Positions 7,352 to 15,467 of a stretch of 64,000 nt of DNA are shown here, piece by piece. The number at the start of each line of letters is the position of its first letter. Within the stretch, counting starts at the first letter, position 1. The notes beneath the pieces are model-generated. The model saw only the letters and a program-made list of their open reading frames with translations. It was not told the origin of the DNA and did no database searches. Both the position numbers and the translations under genes were made by a program. Source of the DNA: Alishewanella metallidurans (GTDB taxonomy: Bacteria; Pseudomonadota; Gammaproteobacteria; Enterobacterales; Alteromonadaceae); contig NZ_JALAHQ010000004.1 in assembly GCF_036983985.1 (NCBI RefSeq), positions 62,001 through 126,000 on the forward strand, given 5' to 3'.

Positions 7352-8128
7352 ATGCTTGACCCAATACCGACAACGATGCATCAGCCGACGCAAAATAATT
7401 TGTTAAATGCGCTTTCTACCGACACGCAACAACGACTGTTTCCACATTTAGAACTAGTTGCCATGCCACTAGGTAAAGTACTTTATGAATCTGGCGATAC
7501 GTTGCGGTACGCCTATTTTCCTGCTGATTGCATCATTTCCTTACTTTGCGTGTTAAAAAATGGCGCATCAGCAGAAATAGCCGTTGCAGGTTACGATGGC
7601 ATGGTAGGTGTAGCGCTATTTTTAGGCGGCAATAGCACGCCCAACCGTGCGGTAGTACAAAGTGCCGGTTGGGCTTACCGCTTACTAGGTAAACGTTTAA
7701 AAGATGAGTTTAATCAATACGATGAATTGATGCAGTTATTGCTGCTATACCAGCAAGCTTTGTGCACCCAAATAGCACAAACCGCCGCTTGTAACCGACA
7801 CCACAGTATTGATCAACAGCTATGCCGCTGGCTGCTATTGTCTTTAGACCGATTACCTGATCATCACCTAGTGATGACCCAAGAGCTCATTGCCAATATG
7901 CTAGGGGTACGTCGCGAGGGCGTAACGGAAGCAGCATGCCGTTTACATAAACAAGGGGTAATTGATTACAGCCGCGGTCATATTACGGTAACTAATCAGG
8001 CTAAGTTAGAACAATTAAGTTGTGAGTGTTACGGCGTAGTTAAAGCCGAAACCGAGCGCTTATTAGGCGTCCATAAAAAGCACAAGTCAGAATTCGGAGC
8101 TAATCGTGCAGCCGAACGTATTAGCTAA
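7352..8128 (+). CDS. Crp/Fnr-family transcriptional regulator (first of two paralogues)
   Basis: A 258-residue regulator with an N-terminal cyclic-nucleotide-binding-type beta roll (about residues 25-140) and a C-terminal winged helix. The recognition region is TQELIANMLGVRREGVTEAA (about 180-200). The CRP cAMP signature (GE-L...RSA) is not seen: the corresponding stretch reads GYDGMVGVALFLGG, and no N-terminal FNR cysteines are present, so the signal is unknown. AGGA precedes the ATG at a good distance. A palindromic site lies 58 bases upstream, and a paralogue follows at 8234. It is the prime candidate for the regulator that reads the island palindrome. Confidence 0.88.
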   Translation: MLDPIPTTMHQPTQNNLLNALSTDTQQRLFPHLELVAMPLGKVLYESGDTLRYAYFPADCIISLLCVLKNGASAEIAVAGYDGMVGVALFLGGNSTPNRAVVQSAGWAYRLLGKRLKDEFNQYDELMQLLLLYQQALCTQIAQTAACNRHHSIDQQLCRWLLLSLDRLPDHHLVMTQELIANMLGVRREGVTEAACRLHKQGVIDYSRGHITVTNQAKLEQLSCECYGVVKAETERLLGVHKKHKSEFGANRAAERIS

Positions 8129-8141
8129 ACCTTCATTGAGT

Positions 8142-8185
8142 AAGCGCCTTAGCGCACAGAGTACAAAATAGCGCGCGTCTATACT
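8142..8185 (+). promoter_or_regulatory. Island promoter for the second crp-like gene
   Basis: AAGCGCCTTAGCGCACAGAG (8142-8161) has an exact right half-site GCGCAC and a weaker left half. After 19 bases comes TATACT (8180-8185), a strong -10 box. The centre is at -41.5 from a start near 8192. Confidence 0.65.
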
Positions 8186-8233
8186 TACAACTCAAGGCTG
8201 CACAGCACCTGTCTTGTACCACAAGGTAACCTC

Positions 8234-9010
8234 GTGCTAAAGGCTTGCTTTATGCCAACATTATCTTACCCGCTGATTAGTAACTACCTAATTGATTTGC
8301 TACCAAACCACGAACAACTTTTACTATTACAACACACTGAACTGGTGCAGCTTAGCTTTGGTACAAGCTTGTGCGAGGCAAATCAAGCTTATGATTATTT
8401 ATACTTCCCCCTTAGTGGCTTTATTTCACTGGCCATTCAACTAAAAGGGCATAAACCATTAGAAATGGGCCTAATAGGTAATGAAGGCATGCTAGGTGCA
8501 ACGTTACTATTAGGTATAAACCTCGCGCCGACTCAAGCCATAGTGCAAGGCAACGGCAGCGCATTACGTATTAGCGTAGCGGCCATGCAACTGCAACTCT
8601 CACACAGCCCGCAATTACGTCATGTGATACAGCGCTACTTATTTGTTTTAATGTCACAGCTATCGCAAAACGCGGCCTGCCTACATTTTCATGAGTTAGA
8701 GCATCGTTTAGCGCGCTGGTTACTGATGAGCCACAACCGAGCGCACAGCAACAGCTTTCATTTAACACATCAATTTTTGGCAGATATGCTGGGCGTGCGC
8801 CGCAGTGGCGTAACTGTAGCGGCTGGGAATCTGCAGCAACAACAAATTATTAGTTACAGTAGAGGCGTGATTAGTGTTTTAAACCGGCGTGCGCTAAAAA
8901 CTGTGGCCTGTGCTTGTTATCAAGATGGGATAATAAATTACGTTAAGATGCTAGGCCAACCCACCAAAGACAGCGCGCAGCGGTTGTTGGCCGAACAAGG
9001 CACACCCTAA
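8234..9010 (+). CDS. Crp/Fnr-family transcriptional regulator (second paralogue)
   Basis: A 258-residue protein built like its neighbour: beta-roll sensor domain (about residues 30-150) and winged helix with THQFLADMLGVRRSGVTVAA. The recognition helix core LGVRRxGVT is shared with the first paralogue, so both may bind the same DNA, while the sensor domains differ more. The start is uncertain: GTG at 8234 (AAGG seven bases before it) or ATG at 8252 (AAAGG eight bases before). No cAMP-binding signature or iron-sulfur cysteine cluster is visible. It has its own promoter of the island type, so the pair is not simply an operon. Confidence 0.86.
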   Translation: MLKACFMPTLSYPLISNYLIDLLPNHEQLLLLQHTELVQLSFGTSLCEANQAYDYLYFPLSGFISLAIQLKGHKPLEMGLIGNEGMLGATLLLGINLAPTQAIVQGNGSALRISVAAMQLQLSHSPQLRHVIQRYLFVLMSQLSQNAACLHFHELEHRLARWLLMSHNRAHSNSFHLTHQFLADMLGVRRSGVTVAAGNLQQQQIISYSRGVISVLNRRALKTVACACYQDGIINYVKMLGQPTKDSAQRLLAEQGTP

Positions 9011-9054
9011 TAGAGTTAATGCCGATAATAATACTGCCGGCTAATATTGCAGAA

Positions 9055-9079
9055 GCCGCACCGGCATAGCCGGTGCGGC
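9055..9079. terminator. Strong GC-rich hairpin between convergent genes
   Basis: GCCGCACCGGC (9055-9065) pairs perfectly with GCCGGTGCGGC (9069-9079) over a 3-base loop. It stands between the converging crp-like and DUF883-like genes and probably ends both transcripts, although neither side has a clear T-tract. Confidence 0.6.
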
Positions 9080-9085
9080 GAGTAC

Positions 9086-9445
9086 TTAGTTAGTATTACG
9101 GCCTACAAGGCTGCGCGTTAACCAAATACTTAGCAGTGCTCCGCCAGCGGCGGCGATACCTAAAGTTATCAGCGGGTGACTACGCACCTGCCCGCGGGTA
9201 CTTTCTGCTAGCTGCTGTTGCAAATGGTGCAACTGCGTGCCCTTTGTGGCGAGGGCATCAGCTGCATAATTAACGCCACTAGCCATTTTATCTACGGTGT
9301 TATGTGCCGACGCCGACATGGTTTTAATTGCTGGTGACGCGGCATCAGCAGCACCATCTATTGCTCGGTGCATACTGCCCGATGCTGCATCTACACCACG
9401 ACTAAACGCACTGTTATCCGCATTTGAAACTGTTGGCTTTTCCAT
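9086..9445 (-). CDS. DUF883-like (ElaB/YqjD-type) membrane-anchored protein
   Basis: A 119-residue protein: a helical, alanine-rich N-terminal part (residues 1-90) and a single C-terminal transmembrane segment HPLITLGIAAAGGALLSIWL ending in basic residues. This layout matches the ElaB/YqjD/DUF883 group of tail-anchored inner-membrane proteins, some of which bind ribosomes in stationary phase; similarity in the N-terminal part is weak, so the family call is tentative. GGAG precedes the ATG. A strong island-type palindrome lies 74 bases upstream, the same distance as for the DUF4398 gene. Confidence 0.75.
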   Translation of the reverse strand: MEKPTVSNADNSAFSRGVDAASGSMHRAIDGAADAASPAIKTMSASAHNTVDKMASGVNYAADALATKGTQLHHLQQQLAESTRGQVRSHPLITLGIAAAGGALLSIWLTRSLVGRNTN

Positions 9446-9494
9446 AATAGCTCCGCTAAGTTAACGACGACAAAATTGTCGCTGTGTAATACTT

Positions 9495-9540
9495 AGTATG
9501 CATGCTTGCCGTAACAGTGTCGGTGCGCCAGCGCGCTTAG
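9495..9540 (-). promoter_or_regulatory. Island promoter for the DUF883-like gene
   Basis: On the minus strand AAGCGCGCTGGCGCACCGAC is followed, 19 bases after CCGA, by CATACT (9500-9495). The core GCGCGC-TG-GCGCAC is centred at 9529.5, which is -41.5 from a start near 9488. Confidence 0.65.
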
Positions 9541-9553
9541 CCAGCGTATTAAC

Positions 9554-10453
9554 TTACTCAGTAGCATTAGCAATAATTACTTCTACTCGCCGGTTTTGTT
9601 GCCGCCCCTCTGCCGAGTCATTGCTTGCTAACGGGCTGCCCTCGCCTTTACCACTCGTTGCTAATCGAGCACCCATTACGCCCTGTGCCACCAGATAGGC
9701 TTTGACGCTCTCGGCCCGACGTTGTGATAACAGCATATTTGCGCCGTCATTGCCCACATTATCCGTGTGACCTTCTATTTGTGCAGTGCGCCCAGGGTAA
9801 GCCATTAAAAATACAGCTAATTTATTTAAATGGCTGCTACTGGCACTTTTTAAATTGGCTTTACCGGTATCAAACAACACATCACCCAAGGTTACAACTA
9901 AACCTCTATCGGTAGGCCGTGCATTTAATTCGTCAATTTGTCCGCGTAATTCTTCTGCTACGGCTTCTGCCGCACTGGCCTGTTGCATGGCCAGCCTAGT
10001 ATCACCACGGGCAGCGGCGGCATCAGCTTGTGCGCTACTGGTTTGCATGCGCGCTTGCTGGGCATCGGTGCGAGCGCTAGCGGCTTCACGGCTGCGGGCA
10101 TTTAGCCTAACTTCATCCCGCTTTTGGGTTAACGCTTCGCGTTGTTGTTCAAGCTGACGAGTTTGCGCTAGCGTTCTTGCCAACGTTATTTTGCGTTCAG
10201 CCATAATCACTCGATGCTCAGCTAATGCGCTATTTTTTTCTGGTTGCTCGGCAATTTTAACGGCTTGCTCAGCGTCTTTTATTGCCAAAGGCGCCTGTAC
10301 CGCCAACTCGGGATCACTTTGTAACTGCGTCAGCTGTTGGCGTAAATTATCTGCGCCATCAGGGCGTTTCGCTGTAGAGCTGCAACCGACTACCAATACG
10401 CTTAGTAGCGCAGCACTGACTAATGTTCGTTGAAAACGCATTAAGCTACTCAT
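9554..10453 (-). CDS. OmpA-family lipoprotein with DUF4398 domain
   Basis: A 299-residue outer-membrane lipoprotein candidate: lipobox VVGC with C24, a long coiled-coil DUF4398-type region (about residues 35-175) and a C-terminal OmpA-like peptidoglycan-binding domain (about 185-295). The OmpA motif is clear: VLFDTGKANL, IEGHTDNVGNDGANMLLSQRRAESV and GRQQNRRVEV. It would tie the outer membrane to the cell wall. Its start overlaps the stop of the upstream DUF4398 lipoprotein gene by 4 bases (ATGA), so the two are translationally coupled and may form one complex. Confidence 0.9.
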   Translation of the reverse strand: MSSLMRFQRTLVSAALLSVLVVGCSSTAKRPDGADNLRQQLTQLQSDPELAVQAPLAIKDAEQAVKIAEQPEKNSALAEHRVIMAERKITLARTLAQTRQLEQQREALTQKRDEVRLNARSREAASARTDAQQARMQTSSAQADAAAARGDTRLAMQQASAAEAVAEELRGQIDELNARPTDRGLVVTLGDVLFDTGKANLKSASSSHLNKLAVFLMAYPGRTAQIEGHTDNVGNDGANMLLSQRRAESVKAYLVAQGVMGARLATSGKGEGSPLASNDSAEGRQQNRRVEVIIANATE

Positions 10454-10881
10454 AGTTTTACTCCTGACAAGTTATGCTGTATTTCCTGCTCTAAGGCTTG
10501 AATACTCTGTTGCATATCTTTATTTACTGCTTGTGCTTTAACCAGTTCTGCATGCGCAATGGCGAGCTCTGCGCTTAGCTGAGCCTGAGTAGCAAGTTGC
10601 TTGGCCTGCACCATGTTTTTTGTTGCTACAGCAGATTTAGCAGCCGCTAACTCATTTCTGGCCGTGTTAAGTTCAGTGCTGGTATAACGCACAACCTGCG
10701 CTCGGTCAGCATTACTAATGGCGAGTTCTGCGGCTTGTAATTCAGCAGTCGGTGCGAGGGGTGCACTAGCACAGGCGGTTAATATAACGGCAGCGCCAGT
10801 TAGTAACAGCGCTCGTTTAATCGCAAGCCGCCACAACAATGGCTGGATAGCACAGAGTAGTTTGGTATTAACTGTGATCAT
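10450..10881 (-). CDS. DUF4398-domain lipoprotein
   Basis: A 143-residue protein with an unusually long signal region ending at the lipobox LTAC (C37), followed by an alanine-rich helical DUF4398 domain (about residues 42-130). It resembles the coiled-coil part of the OmpA-family protein encoded directly downstream, with which it overlaps by 4 bases. GGAG precedes the ATG. An island-type promoter lies 74 bases upstream and probably drives both genes. Confidence 0.85.
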   Translation of the reverse strand: MITVNTKLLCAIQPLLWRLAIKRALLLTGAAVILTACASAPLAPTAELQAAELAISNADRAQVVRYTSTELNTARNELAAAKSAVATKNMVQAKQLATQAQLSAELAIAHAELVKAQAVNKDMQQSIQALEQEIQHNLSGVKL

Positions 10882-10930
10882 CTTTAACTCCTAATAAACC
10901 TAGGCGATAGCAAAGTGCTGCCTTATGTTT

Positions 10931-10976
10931 ACTGTAGAGCGAGGTAGAGATATTATCGGTGCGCTAGCGCGCATAG
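10931..10976 (-). promoter_or_regulatory. Island promoter for the DUF4398-OmpA operon
   Basis: On the minus strand ATGCGCGCTAGCGCACCGAT is followed, 19 bases after CCGA, by TACAGT (10936-10931). The core GCGCGC-TA-GCGCAC is centred at 10965.5, -41.5 from a start near 10924. Confidence 0.68.
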
Positions 10977-10978
10977 CG

Positions 10979-11710
10979 CTAACCGGCAAAGCAGAATACT
11001 TGGTCTCCGCCCTGCTGCTTTGCTTGATACATGGCTGAATCTGCAGAGTTAATTAATGCAGCTGCGCTACTACCTTGTGCGGGGAATAACGCAATGCCAA
11101 TGCTGGCTGAAAGCGAAATACGCTGTTCAGCAAGTTGATAAGGTTGCTTTAGCATATTAACCAGCTTAACCGCAAAGGCGATTGCTGTCTGAGTGCTTTT
11201 GACATTATTAACTAGCACGAGAAACTCATCGCCGCCATGTCGGCTAATTGCGTCACTGTCACGGATCGCCGCACTTAAGCGCGCGCTTACTTGTTGTAAT
11301 ACCGCGTCGCCCGCAGCATGGCCATACTGGTCATTTACCGGTTTAAAGTTATCTAAATCAATAAAGAGTAATGCAAACTGGCTTTTCTCACGCTTAGCGA
11401 CACTGATATTATGGTTAATTCGATCTAACATAAAATTACGGTTCAAGGTTTGCGTTAAGCCATCACATTGGCTATCAAGCTTAAGTTGCTGTAACTCATC
11501 GTGCATGCTGGCATGTTGCATAGCGGCATGCCACAAATTGAGCAGTAAGTGTTGATTATAGTGCTGTAACTGACGTCGTTGTTGCTGCCATATATTCTGC
11601 TGTAATAAGGTATTACAGCGCAACTGCACCATATCAGCACTGAGCGCTTCAACGTGTAATTGCTGCGCCAAGTAATACGAATGTGGCTTAGCTTGCTGTG
11701 ATTCAATCAT
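10979..11710 (-). CDS. Diguanylate cyclase (GGDEF domain)
   Basis: A 243-residue soluble protein with an N-terminal helical region of unknown signal (residues 1-78, rich in glutamine) and a complete GGDEF domain (about 80-243). The signature GGDEF is at residues 159-163, the metal-binding DLDNFKPVND segment is intact and an I-site R150-D-S-D153 is present, so the enzyme should make c-di-GMP and be feedback inhibited. No membrane segment is seen. The island palindrome does not occur in front of it. Confidence 0.92.
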   Translation of the reverse strand: MIESQQAKPHSYYLAQQLHVEALSADMVQLRCNTLLQQNIWQQQRRQLQHYNQHLLLNLWHAAMQHASMHDELQQLKLDSQCDGLTQTLNRNFMLDRINHNISVAKREKSQFALLFIDLDNFKPVNDQYGHAAGDAVLQQVSARLSAAIRDSDAISRHGGDEFLVLVNNVKSTQTAIAFAVKLVNMLKQPYQLAEQRISLSASIGIALFPAQGSSAAALINSADSAMYQAKQQGGDQVFCFAG

Positions 11711-11747
11711 AATGCACTCTTCACATTTACACGGCTATAACTAGAAA

Positions 11748-11780
11748 TCGGGCTAAGTAAATAATGAACACCTAGCCCGA
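11748..11780 (-). terminator. Possible terminator after the triple-BON gene
   Basis: TCGGGCTA (11780-11773 on the minus strand) pairs with TAGCCCGA (11755-11748), loop 17 bases, followed by TTTCTAG. It lies 46 bases past the stop codon of the gene ending at 11826. The tail is short of T residues. Confidence 0.45.
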
Positions 11781-11825
11781 ATAACCCATATCAATACCTA
11801 TTATCAGTAATAGATAATACGGCGC

Positions 11826-12656
11826 TTAAAATATCAGCTGTTTAGCATTAACACTTTTAACACCTCTAATATTCTGAGCTAACTCAATGGCTAATGCTTG
11901 CTCTGCACCACTATCAACGTTGCCCGCTAAGGTAACTATACCTTTATCGGTATTAACTGAAATATCGGAGCTATTAACGTTGCTCGAATACATAAAAGTC
12001 GATTTTACCTTAGTTGTGATCCAACTATCGGCAATGACTGAACCGCCTTCAGCACTGGTTTTGCTGTAACTTTTACCGTTGGCCGCTTTATCACTAATTA
12101 CGATTCGATTATCAACTGACCGTACACCTTTGGTATTCTTTGCTAAAGTTTCTGCATGTTTTTTAGCCTCTGCCGAAGTAACACTGCCCGTTAGCTCTAC
12201 CTTGCCATTGTTAGTGCTTACTTTGGTATCCATACCTTCGGTATACTTACTCCATAGCAGTTTCGACTTAACCGCTGACGTAATGGTGGCGTCATCAACA
12301 ACATCAGCATAACCGCGCGTATTACTGCGGTTTGGTGCCTTATAGTCGGCTTCGACTTTAATTTGGTTATCTACTTTTTTTATGCCGTTAACGCCCTCGG
12401 CAATGGCTTCAGCCAAATCTTTTTGCACATCTTCTGCCACGTTACCTGTTAGCGTAGCTTTGCCGTCTACAACACTAATACTAAGATCGGTAGCCCGTAA
12501 ATAAGGGCTAAGTGCATATGTCGTCCAAATTTGTGCCTCTTGGCGCGCATTAACCACTGGCCCAGCTTGATCCTTATCATCGGCATACACTGCACCGCTG
12601 CTAAGAGCTAACGACACCGCCGCTGCTAGCAGTAACTTTGCATTTAACGTATTCAT
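11826..12656 (-). CDS. Periplasmic protein with three BON domains (OsmY-like)
   Basis: The product of about 276 residues has a signal peptide ending in SSGAVYA followed by three BON domains in a row (roughly residues 32-100, 115-185 and 205-275). Each carries the VxxGxVTLxGxV core and a GVxxVxN turn, and the protein ends in LIF. This is the OsmY type of periplasmic stress protein. I prefer the ATG at 12656 to an upstream ATG at 12716 because AAAGGA lies at the right distance and the signal peptide then begins MNTLNAKLLL. It shares the domain with the two BON lipoproteins of the island. Confidence 0.9.
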   Translation of the reverse strand: MNTLNAKLLLAAAVSLALSSGAVYADDKDQAGPVVNARQEAQIWTTYALSPYLRATDLSISVVDGKATLTGNVAEDVQKDLAEAIAEGVNGIKKVDNQIKVEADYKAPNRSNTRGYADVVDDATITSAVKSKLLWSKYTEGMDTKVSTNNGKVELTGSVTSAEAKKHAETLAKNTKGVRSVDNRIVISDKAANGKSYSKTSAEGGSVIADSWITTKVKSTFMYSSNVNSSDISVNTDKGIVTLAGNVDSGAEQALAIELAQNIRGVKSVNAKQLIF

Positions 12657-12726
12657 TTTATAGTCCTTTAATGAAGAAACAGCGTACACCGGTAACAAGT
12701 ATTGTCGTGCCGGCAACCCTTTATGG

Positions 12727-13086
12727 CTATGCTGTGTGGCGGCAACTATCTAAAAAGGTTTTTACCTGTTTGTCGGCCGCATCGCTAGCAATGTGGTAGT
12801 GCTTTTGCACTAAGCCAGACAGTTGTGACGGATTGCCGTCGCTGCCTAAAATCTCTGCTTCGCTAAGTTTACCCCACTGCGTTTTTGCAGCTTTAACTTG
12901 TTGTGGCCATTTTTTTTGGCCAGCAACCGGTTGTGTTGCCTTATCGGTTTTTGCATCCATGCTGGTTTTATTTGCGGTTACATCAGTCTTAGCATGGCCA
13001 TCTTGTTTCATGTTGGCTTCAGCTTTTATTTTCGTATCCGCTTTATCGGTATGGTCAGCTTTTTGTGGTTCGTTATACTTGTTCAT
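12727..13086 (-). CDS. CsbD-like stress protein
   Basis: About 119 residues: a charged, threonine- and lysine-rich N-terminal half without hydrophobic segments, then a C-terminal helix pair (QVKAAKTQWGKLSEAEI and LSGLVQKHYHIASDAADKQV) that resembles the CsbD/YjbJ stress-protein fold. CsbD proteins are small, abundant stress proteins of unknown function. The ATG at 13086 is preceded by GAGG. A strong island-type palindrome lies 77 bases upstream. The similarity is to one domain only, so the family call is moderate. Confidence 0.72.
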   Translation of the reverse strand: MNKYNEPQKADHTDKADTKIKAEANMKQDGHAKTDVTANKTSMDAKTDKATQPVAGQKKWPQQVKAAKTQWGKLSEAEILGSDGNPSQLSGLVQKHYHIASDAADKQVKTFLDSCRHTA

Positions 13087-13138
13087 ATAAACCTCGTTGC
13101 TAGTAAGGCCGTTGCAACACTGCATTGGCTACCCACAC

Positions 13139-13184
13139 ACTTTAGGCGACTGTAACTAAGCTGTCGGTGCGCCAGCGCACTTAA
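13139..13184 (-). promoter_or_regulatory. Island promoter with perfect palindrome, for the CsbD-like gene
   Basis: On the minus strand AAGTGCGCTGGCGCACCGAC contains the perfect palindrome GTGCGC-TG-GCGCAC (13180-13167). It is followed, 19 bases after CCGA, by TAAAGT (13144-13139). The centre is at -41.5 from a start near 13132. Confidence 0.7.
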
Positions 13185-13206
13185 AAGCTGCAATCACGTT
13201 TCAAGT

Positions 13207-13235
13207 GTGACAAATTACACGGTTTCAGCTATACA
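13207..13235 (+). promoter_or_regulatory. Sigma-70-type promoter of the alpha/beta hydrolase gene
   Basis: GTGACA (13207-13212), 17-base spacer, TATACA (13230-13235). This near-consensus promoter lies 56 bases before the ATG and does not share the island motif. Confidence 0.5.
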
Positions 13236-13291
13236 ATGTTAACGTTAAGCTATTGAAACTTACGTAAACCTAGGTCAAAAAGAGCAAAACA

Positions 13292-14155
13292 ATGAAGGCA
13301 TTAGCTTTAGTCACTATTCATGGTATGGGTGAAACTACACCCGATTATGCAGATAGATTATTTGCTCAATTACAACGCACACTCGGCACGACCGCAGAAC
13401 AGCTGTATTACAACAATGTGTATTACCAAGACTTATTGCAATATAACGAACAACGGGTATGGCAAGCAGTAGGTTCGCGTTTACGTTGGCGTGTGCTGCG
13501 TCGCTTTATGTTGTTTGGTTTTGCCGATGCCGCAGCGTTAGAACATAGAAAAGAGCAGCCACATAGTTTGTATCACTATGCCCAGCTTAAAATTGCTCGA
13601 GCGCTGTACCGAGCCAAGCAACAGCTAACAAACGACGGTAAGCTGGTAATGCTAGCGCATTCGCTAGGTGGGCATGTGCTGTCATGCTATTTATGGGACG
13701 CTCAACAAGCTAAGGCCGGCAGCAAACCTGCAGCGGGGATCTGGCGTGATATAAAGCGTTACCAAGCAGGTATTAGTGGTGACACGCCATTAACAGATGA
13801 AGATATTGCCTTTATACGCGGTGATGCAATGGTGGCACTTATTACTACCGGCTGCAATATTCCTATTTTTGTTGCCGCGCATGCAATGGAGCAAATTATC
13901 CCCTTTACCAAGCCTAACCCCAGCTTTAGTTGGCACAATTACTATGATAAAGATGATGTACTCGGTTGGCCGCTTGCTGAGTTGTCGGCCGAGTATGCCA
14001 ACTTGGTAACCGATATTGAAATAAATGCCAGTGCGGGCTTTTGGGGGTGGCTATCAGCAAGTTGGAACCCGCTATCGCATAATCAATACTGGCAAGATAA
14101 AACTATGCTCGAAGCTATTGTTTCTCGATTACGACTATTAATTAAATCTAAATAA
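13292..14155 (+). CDS. Alpha/beta hydrolase-type protein
   Basis: A 287-residue cytoplasmic protein with the start of an alpha/beta hydrolase fold (ALALVTIHGMGETTPDYADRL) and a nucleophile elbow AHSLGG near residue 124. No signal peptide or membrane segment is visible. The substrate cannot be told from the sequence. It stands alone between the stress island and envZ, and converges on envZ with 7 bases between their ends. Confidence 0.75.
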   Translation: MKALALVTIHGMGETTPDYADRLFAQLQRTLGTTAEQLYYNNVYYQDLLQYNEQRVWQAVGSRLRWRVLRRFMLFGFADAAALEHRKEQPHSLYHYAQLKIARALYRAKQQLTNDGKLVMLAHSLGGHVLSCYLWDAQQAKAGSKPAAGIWRDIKRYQAGISGDTPLTDEDIAFIRGDAMVALITTGCNIPIFVAAHAMEQIIPFTKPNPSFSWHNYYDKDDVLGWPLAELSAEYANLVTDIEINASAGFWGWLSASWNPLSHNQYWQDKTMLEAIVSRLRLLIKSK

Positions 14156-14162
14156 TCATGCG

Positions 14163-15467
14163 CTAACGCAGAGGTAAATATACCGTGACCACTAGGCCGC
14201 CAAAGGCATGATTATGCAAGGTTATATCGCCATGATGCATATCAACAATCTTTTTAATAATCGCTAAACCTAAACCAGAACCGCCACTACCTCGGGCTAC
14301 ATCGCCTTGAGTAAAGGGTTCAAACATCGCCTTCATTTGCTCCTCAGGAATACCAGGCCCGTGATCACGCACTTGTAAGTACACACGCTTACGGTTGCGT
14401 TCAAAACCAGTGCTAATAGTGATATCACCATCGCTATAACGCAGCCCATTTTCTAGCAGGTTATTTAGCACTCGCTTCATTGCCACACGTCGCAAGGTTA
14501 CTTTAGGCAAGTCATCCATTAACTCGGTGGTAATGCTACGCTGCTGCAAGTGTTCAGCCTGCACTAGTTCATGCACTAGCGTATTTAGGCTTTCTTTTTG
14601 TCCGGGTTCTTCTTTGTGATGGCGCAAATAATCAATAAACTGGTCAATAATGGCATTCATATCTTCAATATCGCTAACAATGCCATCGCGGATCCAGTTA
14701 TCCGGTTCTTGCATCATTTCTGACGCTAGGCGAATACGCGTTAACGGCGTGCGCAAGTCGTGTGACACACCCGCCATTAACAAGGCGCGATCTTGTTCTA
14801 GCTGCTGAATGCCACGCGCCATATAGTTAAACGCCTTGGTTACGGCAATAACTTCGGTTGAGCCTTTATTTTCCGCCAGCGGCGGTGGAAACTCACCACG
14901 CCCAACTTGTAAAGCCGCCTGCTGTAGGCTCTTTAAAGGTCGGTTTAACTGCCGAGCAAACAGCCAACCACCAACCACACTTAGCACGCCTATTATCAAT
15001 AAATAAAAAGTTAGCGGTGAAAAATCAGTTTCGTCTAGTCCGGTTAATGGCACTTTTATCCAATAGTTTGGCGCTTGCGGTGGCTGCACCCAAAAGGCAT
15101 AAGAGTCACCTTGCGCTACCCGCACCTCTGCCGCGCCACCTAGCTCGCGCGACATTAAGTCAGAAAAGTATTTGTAATAAATTGCCTGCGCCAAACCTTT
15201 CTGTAGTGCTTGCGCCTCAGAATACACTTCAATACCAGTAACGTGTTGAAATCGCTCGGTAAGCTCGGAAGAAAGCAGTGGCTCGGTTTGGTTACTATCA
15301 ATAAATACTACTTTAATTTGCTTGGCAATTAAGTGGTTAATTTGTTGGGTGCTGGGTTTAATAACGTAGAATGCCACCGACAAATACGACATTAGTTGGT
15401 TAATTAGCAACAAAAAGCCAATTAAAAAAACCGTTTGACCAAAGGCGCTGCGGGGCAACAAGCGCAT
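14163..15467 (-). CDS. envZ: Osmosensing histidine kinase EnvZ
   Basis: A 434-residue inner-membrane sensor kinase. Two transmembrane segments (about residues 10-33 and 152-172) flank a periplasmic domain, then HAMP, the phosphoacceptor motif MAGVSHDLRTPLTRIRLASE, and ATPase boxes (NNLLENGLRYSDG, VRDHGPGIP, GSGGSGLGLAI). The start codon directly follows the ompR stop, so the pair is translated together. The arrangement next to greB and tex matches E. coli and supports orthology with EnvZ. Confidence 0.95.
   Translation of the reverse strand: MRLLPRSAFGQTVFLIGFLLLINQLMSYLSVAFYVIKPSTQQINHLIAKQIKVVFIDSNQTEPLLSSELTERFQHVTGIEVYSEAQALQKGLAQAIYYKYFSDLMSRELGGAAEVRVAQGDSYAFWVQPPQAPNYWIKVPLTGLDETDFSPLTFYLLIIGVLSVVGGWLFARQLNRPLKSLQQAALQVGRGEFPPPLAENKGSTEVIAVTKAFNYMARGIQQLEQDRALLMAGVSHDLRTPLTRIRLASEMMQEPDNWIRDGIVSDIEDMNAIIDQFIDYLRHHKEEPGQKESLNTLVHELVQAEHLQQRSITTELMDDLPKVTLRRVAMKRVLNNLLENGLRYSDGDITISTGFERNRKRVYLQVRDHGPGIPEEQMKAMFEPFTQGDVARGSGGSGLGLAIIKKIVDMHHGDITLHNHAFGGLVVTVYLPLR

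Noticed and set aside
12681..12716. A possible eighth island promoter (GGCACGA, 18 bases, TACGCT) before the triple-BON gene
   Set aside because: The half-site is GCCGGC rather than GCGCAC and aligns only with a one-base gap; the centre does not fall at -41.5 with the expected half-site.
13167..13208. Use of the 13173.5 palindrome as a rightward promoter for the hydrolase gene
   Set aside because: The hexamer at the required 19-base distance (AAGTGT) is not a -10 box; a separate GTGACA-N17-TATACA promoter is a better fit.
13206..13220. CRP-like TGTGA...ACAC sequence upstream of the hydrolase gene
   Set aside because: Only one half matches TGTGA-N6-TCACA, and its centre would be near -29, not a CRP position.
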